From contig NC_135060.1 of the NCBI RefSeq assembly GCF_051014685.1, positions 124,001-188,000 on the forward strand: a DNA stretch of 64,000 nt. Reading direction: 5' to 3'. Each line of letters begins with the position of its first letter. The stretch's first letter is position 1. The translations under genes and the position numbers were made by a program. Positions 12,361-25,304 of the stretch are shown here, piece after piece. A model generated the notes under the pieces. That model did not search any database. It saw nothing but the letters and a program-made list of their open reading frames with translations, and was not told the DNA's origin. The stretch comes from Ptiloglossa arizonensis (taxonomy: Eukaryota > Arthropoda > Insecta > Hymenoptera > Colletidae).

Positions 12361-13100
12361 TCCTTTAAGGTATCGAGACTGGATTCACGCATCTCCGAAT
12401 CGTAACGCAACCATTGCTCCGTTTCATCGTACAAAGTAAATTTTTTACATCAGAATTTCGTGGTACGACTGCATCGGGCAATTTTAATCGTACGAATTAT
12501 AATTTTCGCGTTACGCGAATATACTGTGTACATCGCGTTAAAAAGTAATTCATATAGTATTCGTGAGCTGCCGAGGAAATTCTATTCTCTTAACTTTGTT
12601 TTTCGCACCGATGCCCGCGCGCAAACTTTTATTTCTGCCACTCGACCATGGTAATTAAAAAATATTTTTCGATATTTTTGTGGCAAGTTTGACGGAAATA
12701 ATTATCGATCGATGAATCGACGCTTGCGTACTGTAAAGAAATTATTTGACAAAAAGAAAGGTAAAGAATGTACGTCGCGTTACAATTTCGTAAAACTATT
12801 AGTGCAGCAACTGACTGGAAACTTTCGACGGTCCAGTTGTTACACCCGGCCGTCTTCAACCGACAAAGAAGAACGGTTAAATGGCAAATATAAATATTTA
12901 TATTGTACAGGATGTACTGTATACAAAGTTTGGCAACGAACGTTTTCGTTACGCGTCCAAAGTGATTTGTACGATAGTTGTTCGCAACTGTATCGCGTAA
13001 CAAAGAAATTGGTTGGTTGTCCAGGTGTAGTACCAACTGTAACGAAACGTCACGGAGCGACCAGTTTAGACGTAGGACCAACTGGAACGAAACGGCGTGG
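12361..13100. other. Noncoding stretch
   Basis: Apart from a possible weak extension of the Tc1 relic at its start, nothing is recognised. A 46-bp direct duplication (accaactg-aacgaaacg phrases at about 13031 and 13077) lies at the end, at the edge of the GC-rich block. Confidence 0.45.
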
Positions 13101-13925
13101 TCGGTAGCGAAGAACGGCAAGTTGGTTAAAAAAGTAGTTGGAATCGGGTAGGAAAGATAGCCGCGGCGATCGGTTCGCAACAGCTGAAAAGGTGGCTGCC
13201 AGTAGAGCAGCGGAATACGTAGCTCGAGGTCCCGCAGTGCGACATAAGGCCACGCACTCGCAGGCGTAAATAGGTGGGTGGCTGGGTAGGCAGGAAGGAT
13301 AGCCGTAAGAACGCGAGTGGCACGTACACGCGAGGCCGTGCACACCGCAGAAAGAGAGGGAACCGAACCGCTCGGGCTGTTAAGAGGTCTCTCCTGTCGC
13401 AGGTAAAACGCCGCCTCTGGAAAGTGAGTTCAGTCGCGGCCGCGCGATCGCGTTGGACGATATTTACCTGCGCGTGGAACTTGAGATCAGGAGCGTACCG
13501 TCGGCTCCGGGACCCTCGAGTGCCTCGAGAAACCGTATCCTCGCACGTTAGCTGCAACCAGCTAGCCGGACAAGGTAGGAGAAACTACCTGTTATATACT
13601 GCCTCTTGCTCGTCCCCCTTTATACTATCGGTGCTCGATCTGTTTTCGTCGCCCCCTCCCACGGTTTACTGTTTACCCAATTCCTCGATGACAAGAGGAC
13701 CGAAGGTTCGGGACACGAGTACGCGTACGCGTACGACGTCGTAAAGATCAACGGGACGAAACGATCGAACTGTAGGGCTCGTCGTTCGAAAAAATTCGAC
13801 GGATCGATCCGCGGATGACGACATTGCGGGAAACACCCACACGTTTCGAATAAACGCTCCGCGTACTCTCCGCTGGGCTCGTCACCGAACTCGACGAGTC
13901 TGCGTGCTCCTCTTGCGTCGCTCGT

Positions 13926-13979
13926 CTCTCTTCTCTTCTCTTCTCTTCTCTTCTCTTCTATTCTATTCTATTCTATTCT
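13926..13979 (+). repeat. (TTCTC)n then (TTCTA)n microsatellite
   Basis: A run of CTTCT/TTCTC pentanucleotides passes into TTCTA pentanucleotides, consistent with a point mutation that was itself amplified. Confidence 0.95.
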
Positions 13980-14457
13980 TTTCCTTAGTTTCTCTATCGT
14001 AACGATTTTGTCGTAATCGTGTTCGCGACGAGCTGCTTCGAATTCGCGAGACCCGATCGCGGAACGAAGGTTCCTCCTGTTCGACGGTAGTATTCGTACG
14101 CGCAATGGTAGCGTCCGAGAAAGTCGAGGATCGCGTACGGACGTTAATTACTTTCACTGAGCGGACCCGCGAGGAACCACGCAGGAAAGATCGAAAGTGG
14201 CTACGCCACTGGGCTTACTTACTCCGCAACCGAGTCGGGGAATAATCCCTACGTGTCTGGCTATTATACGGAACACGACACGCAGGGAGGTCCCCGGGGT
14301 TTCACAGCTTCTACATTTCGGCCGCAAAACGACGAAACCGCGCGGATAAACGACCCAGCTCCGAGTCCCGCCCCCCGTCGAAAACCGGTCCTGCTCGCGG
14401 CTGCCCGGCCGATTTTGCCTGGCGAACACGCGATCGCCATCTTGGATCCGCCGGGGA

Positions 14458-14465
14458 TGACGTCA
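14458..14465. promoter_or_regulatory. CRE palindrome (CREB/ATF site)
   Basis: A perfect TGACGTCA, the full cyclic-AMP response element, in GC-rich context and about 20 bases after a CCATCTTGG (YY1/Pho-like) element. A perfect 8-mer can occur by chance, so only the context makes it worth listing. Confidence 0.4.
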
Positions 14466-14700
14466 TTGGTACAAGGCACGGTCGCTTGCTCAATTCTAGC
14501 TGCAACTAGAGATGGAAACAGAGGCCGTCGCGTCCAATGGCAACGCTTCACGGAACAAGCGTCGATATTTCCTTTAACTTTGTTGAACTTTGTCGAGCGT
14601 TCAAGGGCCACGATCGAAGCCGATCGTCTCCATCGTCCCTCGTAAACGGAATTAACAACTTGGCGTCGAGTTGTCCGGTTCGCGAGAGATAGATAGACGC

Positions 14701-17700
14701 GCAATATTGAACGGTAAACAGTGGAATCGTTGCCAGAGATTCCTGCGCCTCGCCTATGCCTACGTCTATGCGTTTTCGGTGACTTTACGCGACCTAGAGT
14801 TACACCGTTTGATTTTCGATCGCAATGGGATCCGATCGTTCAGCGGATCCTTCTAGCTATCGCAAATCGGAGTAACGATTTACTTCTTTCGGAGATGTGT
14901 AACGTTCGACCGTCAATTTTTTTTCAAGCTCGTCTCTTTGCGGCACGAATCCTCGTTTCGTCGATTGTTTGGTTCTTCTTACGTTCACTGCTCGTTATTA
15001 TCGTTCACGGGTAAACGTTTTCTTAGCCAGATTCTATTTTATAGAACGACTACCGTAGTTGCTCCTCTCGATCGGAAGTAACGAGATACTTCGTTTCGCT
15101 GTTACGAATTACCCTGGCGGTATCGGCGAACAATTTCCGTTCTTTGCTACCGGATCTTACACAGAGTCTCTTGGAACCAACGATCCAACGAATCGACACC
15201 TTTTCTTTGCAAAGGATAGAAGAGAACAGTCGACGTTGTTAGAAGGCACCGCTGAGTATTTGGACTCGCTGTTCGTAGACGCGTTACCCCGACAACGAGC
15301 AATGCTCAAATTTCGTGACCACGGAGAACGAAAGAATGCGCATCCGTGCACTGTGACGACGATCTTGAACGATCTCCTTGGAATCTGAATCGTGCAACTT
15401 GCTGTCTGTCTGCTCCACAAATGAGAGTTCCGAGGAACCAGTTTAGGCGTATTTCGAATGCTTCGAGCAGCGCCTCGGGCATCTTTCGCGCATGCATGCA
15501 TCTGATAAAAGTACGGAAACTTTCTTGCAACAGTGTGTAACAGGATTCTCGTTCGAACTTGCCAACTTGGCGCAATTTTTTCTTTCGGACAAAGAAGGAT
15601 GACCACGACGTCGCGACGAAAATTTTGATCTAGGTGGGCCAATTTATAAAGAAAGATAATTCATCGATACTCTTAACATCGATCAAATCAAGCGATTTCG
15701 GACAACGTTACTCGTAGTGCTTCCGCTTAACATCCTTTTCGTTTTTTTAAGTATGGAAACTGATCGTTACATTTTACTATTTTCATTTTGCCATGAGTTT
15801 CAGTTTCTACGCCTTACAATGTTTTATCGTTGTTCGCTTAAATTCAATTTATACGACCGTTCTATCATTTTGGTATCTTAAATTAATATTTAAAAGTCCG
15901 AAGATTACCAATGGATTTTACCAAAACGTAATAAAATGCATTTGTTTTTATTATTTTATAAAAAGGATATTTATCACATTCTTTTAAACATAATACCGGC
16001 TTAGCGCATAATAAATATAAAGAATATAATAACGAAGATAACCCTGATCGGAATATCTAGGAATCTTATACAATTTTCTAATTATTTCATGTTTTCATTT
16101 TTTTTTTCTACACTCCTACATGTGCAAAACAAAAACGTTCAAAAATATTAATTATAACACATTAATGTATAAGAAAATTAAAATACCTACAATTGTATAA
16201 TATATTTATCTAGAAAAAATTACAGTTAGAAATACTGTTAAAACAATCATATATCATCTGATCGCCTACTTTCCTTAATTGTCAAAATTAGCAATTTTCT
16301 TCTTTGCTGATTCTACTGTTTCAGATATTAAAAGAAGTTTTATATGTAAAAACTGTACGGATCGAAAATGCGAAGCTGTGGTTAATTTAGCACCGCAGTA
16401 CATATACTATATTTCTGTAACCGATTAAAGAACGATCCGAGAATAAAGCAGAAATTAAATTGTGCATTCAACCACGCTAAATATTATTTTAAACCGTTAA
16501 ATGTAATATAAATATTTTATTTTATATCGTGAGCCGATACAATATGAAAATATTAATAAGAATTTGTATTTAATGTATTTATCGAACGATTATAGAAGAA
16601 TAGATACATATAAAAACAAATAAAACAAGAGGTACAAAAGTGCATCGGATGTGCTATAAAATGCAATTATTAAAACTTAACCTCGATATCAGTGGGCGAG
16701 AAAAAAATTCATATAGTACGTTGAAATTATTAATCTTCTTTCTATTATCCATGACGAAAACATTCATTATCGATCCATTTTACACACTATTTAAGATAGA
16801 ACAACCGACCGCTGGAAAATCATTTTCCACATCGAAACTTTTTACACCAAATACACGATTAACTTCGAAACAAGAGTTTTTACGTCTATTCTAAGAATCA
16901 AATAGATTTGTGTCATCTCCGGAAATTCGATATTTCTGGATTTGAAAAATATCTCGATAATTCGTTTCCATTATAATTTATTAATAAATTATAATCAATC
17001 GCATAATAATTTGTATATTCTTCGAAAAGTAAGTATACAAAGAAACATATTAATTTTGTTTTAAATTATTTATCGTCGAAAGTGACCGACCGAAAAAGAA
17101 ATCGTTTCCTAGTAATATAAACATTTTGTAAAATGTTTAATGGAAAATATTTCATAATTTTCTTATTCTTCCGAACTTGTAAAAATTATGAAAACGAAAT
17201 TTTTAACTTTTTCGATCTATCATCGTAGTTGTTCCTCTTAAGAAATCTAAATTCTCGTAGTTGAAGTACGTTTCGCGCAACGTCCAGCTCAAGATGATAA
17301 AAGTAGCGAAAAGTAACGTATCGAAAGCGTCTTGACGCGAGATTACCGAAAGCTAAGATCTAGCTATGCAAAACTTTGATCTCCGAACACGAACGTCAGT
17401 TTGCTAATGCAAAAGCGCGCAACTCTTCCTCTCAATCACTGTTTCGTTCGGTATTTTCTCACATGGTAAAAGTTAATGTACTCAACATCAGTTGCAAACG
17501 TTACCGAAGCACGCGAAGTAAAACCGTGACCGACAAATCTTCGGAAAAGTTTCAAGCAAGCGTGCACTACCGTTCGAAAGAATGCTCCTTAAAGTAATTA
17601 TTGGATTTCGCACTCAACTGACTGTATCGTTCAGCGAGTTATTCAATTCTTTAATTCTTAATTGTCGGTGCTATTAAACACTTTGTGTGTGTGTACATTT

Positions 17701-20328
17701 CCTAATAGTTGTGCAAAATTAGAAAAACGTTAAAAGTACGTTAAAATTAGCCGTTCAAATTGAACAGTTAGTACCGATTTTTACAGTATATTTTACAAAA
17801 ATTAGTCAATCAACGAGAAAACTGAGGTTGTAGTTGGCAATAAATTAAAACAATCCGCGTATTTCACGCTTGATAAAAATATTGCAATCTCAAATACGAA
17901 GAATTTCTTCCATTCGTGATATTTGAACCAATGAAAAGTTCAATTCGATCGATTCCGATATATTACACAAAAAGCATTCGATTTATCTATTCGTCTTGTT
18001 TGTAGAAAGCTTCTATTTCTCTTTCATAGGGAGCCTCGACGACGAGAGCGATATTAACATTTTGCGATTAATCTTTTCGGTGCTGCGATTCGTACGCGCA
18101 GAGAGAGTGCGTCGTGTGGGAAAATCTCTGTTTATTAAGCATATTCGTCCGACGCCTATAGGCGTTTACCGTACACAAGCGCACCGATCGACCGATTCTT
18201 TACACATCACAGTGCCGTAAAGATTATATTCATTCCAGAGACACAAAAAATTCGTCGGTTATCGTTCGAAGAATTGCGAAGAAATATATATATATACATA
18301 TATAGAGAGAGAGACAGATGTACGGTTGTTGATATTTGGAAATTCGTAGCTTAGGTTTGTCGTGTTCGGCGGACTTCGGCGTGCAAGGGCACGGGCGCAT
18401 GCACGAGCCCAAGTTTCGCGTGTGCGTGGTCAGTGAAAGTAAAGTCTTTGCGCAATGAGACGACGTTGTCTCCTTCGGATACTGGTTCGACTTTAAAGGC
18501 TCGATGCCTGTCTCCTAGACTTTCAACCAGCATGGTGCGTGTTAACGTCACTCTTGTCACGCTCACTGCGTTCGATTTTCTATCGAATCGATATTTTCTT
18601 GAACGCTACTTCCTCTCTTACGCACAAGTTAGAATACTTAACCGTTGCACGGCGCTGCGATGTCCACGGTAGAGCTGCCTCAAGTACGCTCTGGCGAAGC
18701 AGATGCGAACTTTGCGATACAAATTTATATTTGGAAATATGTTTATAATGAGCATTTATCTACGTACAATGGTCTGCACTGGAGAAGAAATCTGAGCTAT
18801 CGACGAGTGAATTCGTTAACGTATTTTATCGATAGGATTTCCGTATGTGACGCGAGATCTGTCAAAGGTTGTATAAAAGTACAGCAAAATTCTTGAGAGA
18901 ACGTGATTCGTTACCTTAATCTTATCTAACATTCGTCGAGCGGTATTCAAACGCTTCATTTGTGTTGACGTTATTTCAAAATATTAAAAGATACCTACTT
19001 CCGTTTAACGTAATGTATTCGGACATTTACGTACGGCAAAAAATAGCTTTAGGGTACGAATAAAAATACTTACAATGGCGAGTATTGACCAGCTCTTCCA
19101 TTTCTCGACACAATGCAACGAACGAGGCTCTCGTGCAATCATCGAGGTTGCGTATATCACACGAATATATAATACTTACCAACGATTACAACAACGCTGT
19201 CGATCTTTTCTACAACTGAACGCATGAATTCAAATGATCGTGTTTTACGTAGGGAAGTAAAATTTTTCACACAGAATTGTACGTTCTTAAATCTACGATA
19301 CATACGTAAGTGCGTATTCGTACGTATTCAATGACCATATAGTAGTCACTCAAGGTCAATCACAGTCGAAGCGCTATTTTGTGTACTACTTGCACGTAAA
19401 TTATCTTTCATAGATGCCAACGCATCGATTACAACGTTATCGTTATTTTTCGCTCGAGATCTTTTCTTTCGTTGCGCAATGTCCGGACAGAATTATTTAT
19501 TACCCGTGACCTCGAGTGACCTTAAGTAATTGTAATGATTGAACTCGCCCAAATGCGGACTGCACGTATCTATATCAAAAAGCATATAACTTAAAAAAAT
19601 GTTGGCGATCTTCGATACTCCTCGATACCTGTGTGTACAAAAGAGCAAATTTAATCGTAAAGTTTGTCTTGTAATAGTTTTTCGTATCGCTGATATTTTT
19701 AAAAGTATTCGGTTCTAACCATTTTTGCGCCTCGCTTTGCACAAATCGTAAATTTTTACACGTAGATTTGTACATCGGTATAGTATAATATTATGGGATG
19801 GAAAACGTTACGATAACAATTTCGGCTACTTGTAACGCAAAATATTATAAAAAAATCCACTTTTCAAAGTATTATATTATTCAAACGATCGGTACGTAGT
19901 CGGCTCACGATCGGTTCGACGAACCGAGTTCTCGACTCGAGTTTCTAGCTGGTACCGAGAAGGCTCTATTCCATTGCAGCGAACTAAAACAGTGTCCGAG
20001 AAAAGAGAATTTGAAATTCTTTCCACGTGGAATAAATTAGCGCTCCGTCGGTATTGTGTTTTCCGCATCGTGGAGAATTCTTTGCGAGAAGTGTAAGAAA
20101 AGGCAATCCGTCTCTTATCGTTCGAAACATTTTCTAAAACTCCATCGTGGTATCTTCCTGACTGTATTCAAAAGTCTTCAGCATCGTGGATCGTGAAACA
20201 CGAAGCAACCGAAAGAAAGATGATTGTTACTCGTCGAAACGATAAGATAAATTTATGTTTCTCGTTACGTATATTTGTAGTCGAAGCGATTAATAGTTCG
20301 CAGCGGCTCGTCCCGGTGCTGCCAGTGC
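14701..20328. other. Noncoding stretch
   Basis: No gene recognised. The left end is still CpG-rich and carries open frames on both strands near 15.06-15.64 kb without family resemblance. From about 15.8 to 17.2 kb the DNA is very AT-rich and includes a 26-bp perfect AT palindrome (16970-16995). A short AT then GA repeat lies near 18283-18316, and a CpG-rich patch at 18.34-18.70 kb. Confidence 0.45.
16970..16995. repeat. 26-bp perfect AT-only palindrome
   Basis: The two halves are exact reverse complements with no spacer (centre tattaata), so the strand can extrude as a cruciform. Composition is entirely A and T, which weakens any functional reading. Confidence 0.9.
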
Positions 20329-20580
20329 TTATAATAGTTTAATATTTTCGAGGAACTCAATGATCCTTCCATTGCCCCTCGATGTGGTTAGTAGCTTCTT
20401 CATGCTTGAGTTCGGTTCAAGAATCGACCTCTGTTCCTCGTACTTCCTACATTCAATCGGTATACGTTCAACCATAAGTTGGGTTCCGCATGTTTCACAA
20501 TTAGGTGGATTCGTTTTCTCTATGAGGTGGTTACGAGTTACGAGGTGGTTGTGTAGCCTATTCAGAGTCTTCCCTAATGT
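20329..20580 (-). pseudogene. Non-LTR (I/jockey/R1-type) retrotransposon ORF2 C-terminal remnant
   Basis: The minus strand reads NRLHNHLVTRNHLIEK, then NCETCGTQLMVERIPIEC, then RKYEEQR and, after a spacer, IIEFLENIK before a TAA at 20329-20331. This is the pattern at the end of ORF2 in I/jockey/R1-clade elements after RNase H: the RLR-GHTxLTHxxLI block, a C-x2-C...H/R...C zinc knuckle, and a final leucine-rich FLxxT-like segment. The knuckle histidine is replaced (VERIPIEC for VEHILIEC) and a TAG stop lies just upstream of the block, so the copy is decayed. Reverse transcriptase was not found. Confidence 0.7.
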
Positions 20581-21248
20581 ACTTTTCTACTCAAATTCTC
20601 ATCGTTTTTCAGGGTTTTGCATTCTTCGCCGATAACTTTTCTAGTGCACGGTCAGCTCTCGGCTACAGGTTCGTTTGTATTCTTATAAGTACGTATCTCG
20701 TACGTACTTAAAATTGAGTAAAGTTTCCTTTTCGCAAATGAATACATACCTAAGGATCTGTTCAACTTTGATTAACTTTTTAAGCTAAGTTTCTATACAA
20801 AATGTTTCAACTCAAAATAATAATATCGTTCTAAATTCTCAAGTTCGAGAAAATTCAAAGTGTACAAAGTATTTGTAAGTATCGTTGTTAATAAGGACCA
20901 CTGATAAATTCAGTAGCGAAAAGCTGCGGGTAAATTAAAATCAATCAACACTGTCCGCATTCCTTTTACTCGTAGCACCACATTCTTCTTAACTCGATAT
21001 TGATCATTTTCTCCCTAGAATACATCGTATTCGTACAATATGTCATTTCCTGTTAATTTCCGATACAATGGTACTAACGCAACATTTTTCTGTGCGGTTA
21101 TATCAGATGTAGCGGTTATACAACGAATAACTGGTGCAGCGATTTTATAAGTTCATTTGTTGTATTTATGTTTTCAACGATCGGTAAGTAAACGGTTACG
21201 CACAGGTACCAAGTTTTCCAGAAAAACCACTCGAAAGACTTGACGAGT

Positions 21249-21252
<4 letters not shown>

Positions 21253-21288
<36 letters not shown>
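21253..21288 (+). repeat. (GT)n microsatellite
   Basis: Eighteen uninterrupted GT dinucleotides read directly from the sequence. Confidence 0.97.
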
Positions 21289-21290
<2 letters not shown>

Positions 21291-23106
21291 ACTTGATTGA
21301 AACTCTACGTAACGGAGTTGCCAGCAAAAGCGTTACCGCCACATGCTTCCAACGCAACAACCATGTCCGTATACTCTCGATTACTGTATCTAGCCGTATT
21401 GCTTGTTCGATAGAAACTGACAGTTAGTACCGACAACGCATATTAAGTAAGCAAATCACGATATCCTATCATTTATTCGTTTAACAGTTATTTATTTCAC
21501 AATCGATGAGTCGAGACCTATTGTACAGGATATGTCGCGCAGTCGAAGATGGAGAAAAATGGTAAACGAAGAGGTTGAATGGTACGCTACGAGTTTAAGT
21601 TGAGCGAAAACAAAGTCGAGGATTTTTATAATTAGATTTTGTGGACCAACCAGCGTATGGTTAGGTACCGAGAGCCACTGGATAATATGAAGGGTCGTGG
21701 TCGAATCGATTACGAGTAACGCGGCGTAGCGGGATATTTGCATCGAGAAGCTGGCTCACAGATACGCACAGATAACAATCTAATCGTTCTCGATTTTTGA
21801 CGCAACGAGAAACGCGACAATTGCTCGAGAGTGTTGTGTGGCCTAACAGTAAATTACTCTACTGTACGATAATTAGTAAATGCACGACTGGGTCTAGAAA
21901 CCTGATCTTGCAGCGCTTCGTTCTTTGAATTAAATCAGAACTGTACTCGACTGTTGATGATCGCATCGTTCGTACAGAAAAATTTGTACGAAAAGTAGCG
22001 GGGCAAAAAGTACATTGGAAATTGTATTGGAAAAATTCCGAAGACGTTACACCGTAACGTTCCAACTCCGTGGAAAAGTTACAAAGGACAAGAGATATAC
22101 AAACGTAAAAACTATGACAAATTTTTATAAGAAGTATAGAAATCGTAGAAAGTGGGAAAAACGTTTCGTTTCGTTTGTAACAAAATTTATTCTACCATTC
22201 CAATCATTATACAATTTTTCAATCGATACAAATTAATCAATTATTTTAGTCTACGATCAAATTGTTTGCTCTTGATGCCAACAAGAAGGTGATTAACCTT
22301 TTCAACTTTTCACTCATTTATTGACAAACAAAGGAAAATAATAACGCAACGAACACATAATATTTGACTCGAACGAAAATTACTGTATCGGTATCGTAAA
22401 ATAAAGTGTTTACGTGTATTTTGGTTTGTATTAGAAAGTAAAATTTGCTGCAGTTTGCGTACGTAATAAAATAATAAGAGTAAGAATTTTTTTCTACAAA
22501 ATTAAATTTTCAACCTGGTAATCTTTATCGCAGCCCGCTTTATTCAACAAAGTCAGAACGGATTTGTGATTTATATCGGTAGAATTCGTACCAAGGACGA
22601 GATGCACCGACCTCTAGCACCGAAGACAAACAATCGTGTGGGAGCCGTCTCGTAACATGGAATTCCACACTGAATTGCGAATTACAAACACGTAAGCAGC
22701 TCCTACACGAAAAATACATGTATGACCGATGCGTTAGGCTGATTTGGAGACTTAGAACGTGATCGACAAGTCGATTCTTTCTTTCAGTTACGTGCCAGTA
22801 CTCGACGCCTCTCTCTTAACACATTATGTGCTGACGACACATAACTACGCCTTCCGAAGATTGCCCTCAAACGATCAGTGTCGCCATTTGCTTGCGCGCC
22901 ATAAACGATCGCTTATAGTACTTAAAATCTGTCGCTAGTGTATACGTCTCGTTCAATTTTCTTCGGTGTGCCTTATACTGTCTCTTCGCTAGACTAGTTT
23001 ACGAGTGATTCTGAAACGTTTTTCCATAGTGTTTGTTGAATTCATCGCGTCTATTTGAACGAAGTAATAGCGAGCATTCGTTTCTCGTTGGAGCATTAAT
23101 TTTACG

Positions 23107-23153
23107 AATAGAATTATTCATAATAAATCGTCGTTACTATGAATAATTCTATT
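23107..23153. repeat. Perfect 16-bp inverted repeat with 15-base loop
   Basis: Left arm aatagaattattcata at 23107-23122 and right arm tatgaataattctatt at 23138-23153 are exact reverse complements around the loop ataaatcgtcgttac. Pairing does not extend outward, so the stem is shorter than a typical microRNA precursor. It may be a MITE remnant or a chance AT-rich hairpin. Confidence 0.9.
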
Positions 23154-25304
23154 TGAATAGTGTATAATTTTATTTAAATACAATGAGCTCTCGATATCTT
23201 TGTACATATTTTATGTGTGCGCGATTCTATAAATATACCATATCGAGGCGCTAGTGCAATATTTTTCTAGCCATAAGCGAGAGACGGACGACGGTGGCGC
23301 CATACAGTAATCTGTTAACACTTTGAGTACTGGTGAGTTTGTCGTACGTTTTCATTCACGCCAAAGAGTTTAAATTATTCTTCAAACATTGTTAAAATTA
23401 TTATGCGAACATTCAATACTTCCATGATTTACTTACTTGTTATCTTTAAGTACTCTTAATGACATTTATGTCATTCAGAAGTTTACATGTATTAAGGTTT
23501 ATGACCGGTAAATAGGTTTACAGTATGGTAAAGTTCCTGTGCGTCCCTCTTATAACGTTTCAGTAGACTTTTAACGCGGTATCTTTGTCCGGGATAAATT
23601 TGATCAAAAATTTCTGCAAAGTTTAAGAAAACGAAAGAAAAATTTGTACGGGAACTTAAAACTTATTATTAGATACTCTGTATATTCGTGATTTATGTAA
23701 ACCATTACCAAATTGTGCATTGAAAATTCGAAACACTTACGATAGATACGCAAAACATTGTATTTGTTGTACTAACTTTTTTCTTTGTATTAGATTGGAT
23801 ATGCTTTAGGTATGTAAATACTTGAAATTTTATCTATTATAAAGATTTGAAAAATAGATGTGGGTTATTTCATTATTTCAAATACATAAGCATTGTTTTC
23901 AACATTATTTCACAAAATAAGATAAGGTAACTATATTTAAAGAACGAGACAACCGTGAAATAAGATGGTACATTATTTCTAATCATTTTCCAAGTAACAT
24001 TGTTGAAAAAAATAACCAGGTTTAGTTGCAAATACGCGATATGGAAAAGAATAAAATAAGAAATACATAAGGAGAAAAATATGTAAAAGGCAAGGTGTGG
24101 CTGAAATGCTGTTTTTTAAACATAACCTCAACATCTAACGTTTTACATTATTATGTAAGAAAGATGTTAATGATTCGAAAGTACGCAGAAAGTGAAGGCT
24201 CTACGATGGAGTAAAAGAGTATGATACATTCGCTACTTGGAAAATTCTTTGTCCACCCAATTATCAAGTGTTTCAATGTTTGAATGAAATTTTACGTTTT
24301 TTCTACACCATTATTTATTTCAATCGTAAATCTTAAAAGAGTACCATACCCGTGTATGGGAGAAGCATTATCCGTAGGTTTATTCGAAGCCTTGGAAGCT
24401 CCGAAAATGAAAGAGCATTTAAGAACCTCTGACATTTTAAGAACCGCGAAAGTCTCGATGACGTTCGAGATCTCGAGATGTGTATTTCTGTTCCGAGTTT
24501 CTACACGAATTTCACTTTAGTGAAATCGTCCCTATATTTTTTCCATTCGAATGCAATTTTCTCGTCTCTTCCCACATTGTTGTTTTCAGATCCTCCTCGG
24601 GGATCTCTAAGCAAACATTTTTATTGTTTAATATTCATCGATCAAATTTCCGTGGGAAGTTTCACTATTCTTTAAAAGGTATCGTCGTTTTCATTCAAGA
24701 GTAGATCCGGAACTCGGAAATAAAAAAAAAGTGGAGAAAAATTGTTTTCTTGAAACCGTTAATAACTTATCGTGTTATTAAACAGTAGCGTTTATTTTGT
24801 TTTACCTGCACTCCCTAGGAAAATGGTTAAAAGAAAAAAATTGGATACATCGTGAACAGCGTACAATTACGGGGGTTGTGCGAAATCTGGTTTAGTAAAA
24901 ACAATATCTACCAAATTTTTAAAAGTGTACACTATTTAATTAACAAACACGTTGAGACGTTTAGAATGTTAAAGAAGATGATCTGATATATAGATAATTA
25001 TTTAAACTAATGACCTGTTTCGAACACTTTAACCGGTATTAAAAAAATCTTATTTATTTGGCTATCAAGGAAAATGATATCTTTGTAACACAAAAAATTG
25101 AATAACATTTACTCTCTTTTAATTTCAATAATAGTAAATTTGTTTACAAGTACGAATCAATGTTAACGAAACTATACAATTTTAATCGTTTCAAATTTTT
25201 TAACTTTTTATTTTAATCCTTTTTCTTGTGTTCTTATTCGTGATACGAAAAACTTTTTAATAGTGTTTTTTTTTCGTGCTACGTATATAATATGTTTGTT
25301 TTTT

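Larger units (their letters stand above)
13100..14700. promoter_or_regulatory. GC-rich block, candidate promoter / 5' exon region
   Basis: Base composition changes from AT-rich to clearly GC- and CpG-rich for about 1.6 kb. Inside lie an arthropod initiator-like TCAGTC at 13430-13435, an ATG-free stretch of 143 bases ending at a donor-like caag|gtagga (exon end 13574), a pyrimidine microsatellite, a CCATCTTGG element near 14438 and a perfect CRE palindrome TGACGTCA. Open frames here are composition artefacts. It could serve the ZP-N gene 18 kb downstream, whose start codon sits directly behind an acceptor and so needs an upstream 5' UTR exon. That link is inference. Confidence 0.35.
20581..25304. 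other. Noncoding stretch
   Basis: No gene recognised. It contains a GT microsatellite (21253-21288), a 16-bp perfect hairpin (23107-23153) and two same-orientation TTAACAC...GT-CTG motifs at 22816 and 23315 that resemble piggyBac-like termini. The part from 23.3 to 25.3 kb is AT-rich and featureless. Confidence 0.45.

Noticed and set aside
12629..13345. A 238-codon minus-strand open frame
   Set aside because: No family resemblance; it runs from AT-rich into the GC-rich block and contains low-complexity parts.
14253..14704. Open frames of 130-146 codons in the GC-rich block
   Set aside because: They overlap on opposite strands and match nothing; the block looks like promoter sequence instead.
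15059..15642. Overlapping long open frames on both strands
   Set aside because: Open in several frames at once, typical of CpG-rich noncoding DNA; no family motif in any of them.
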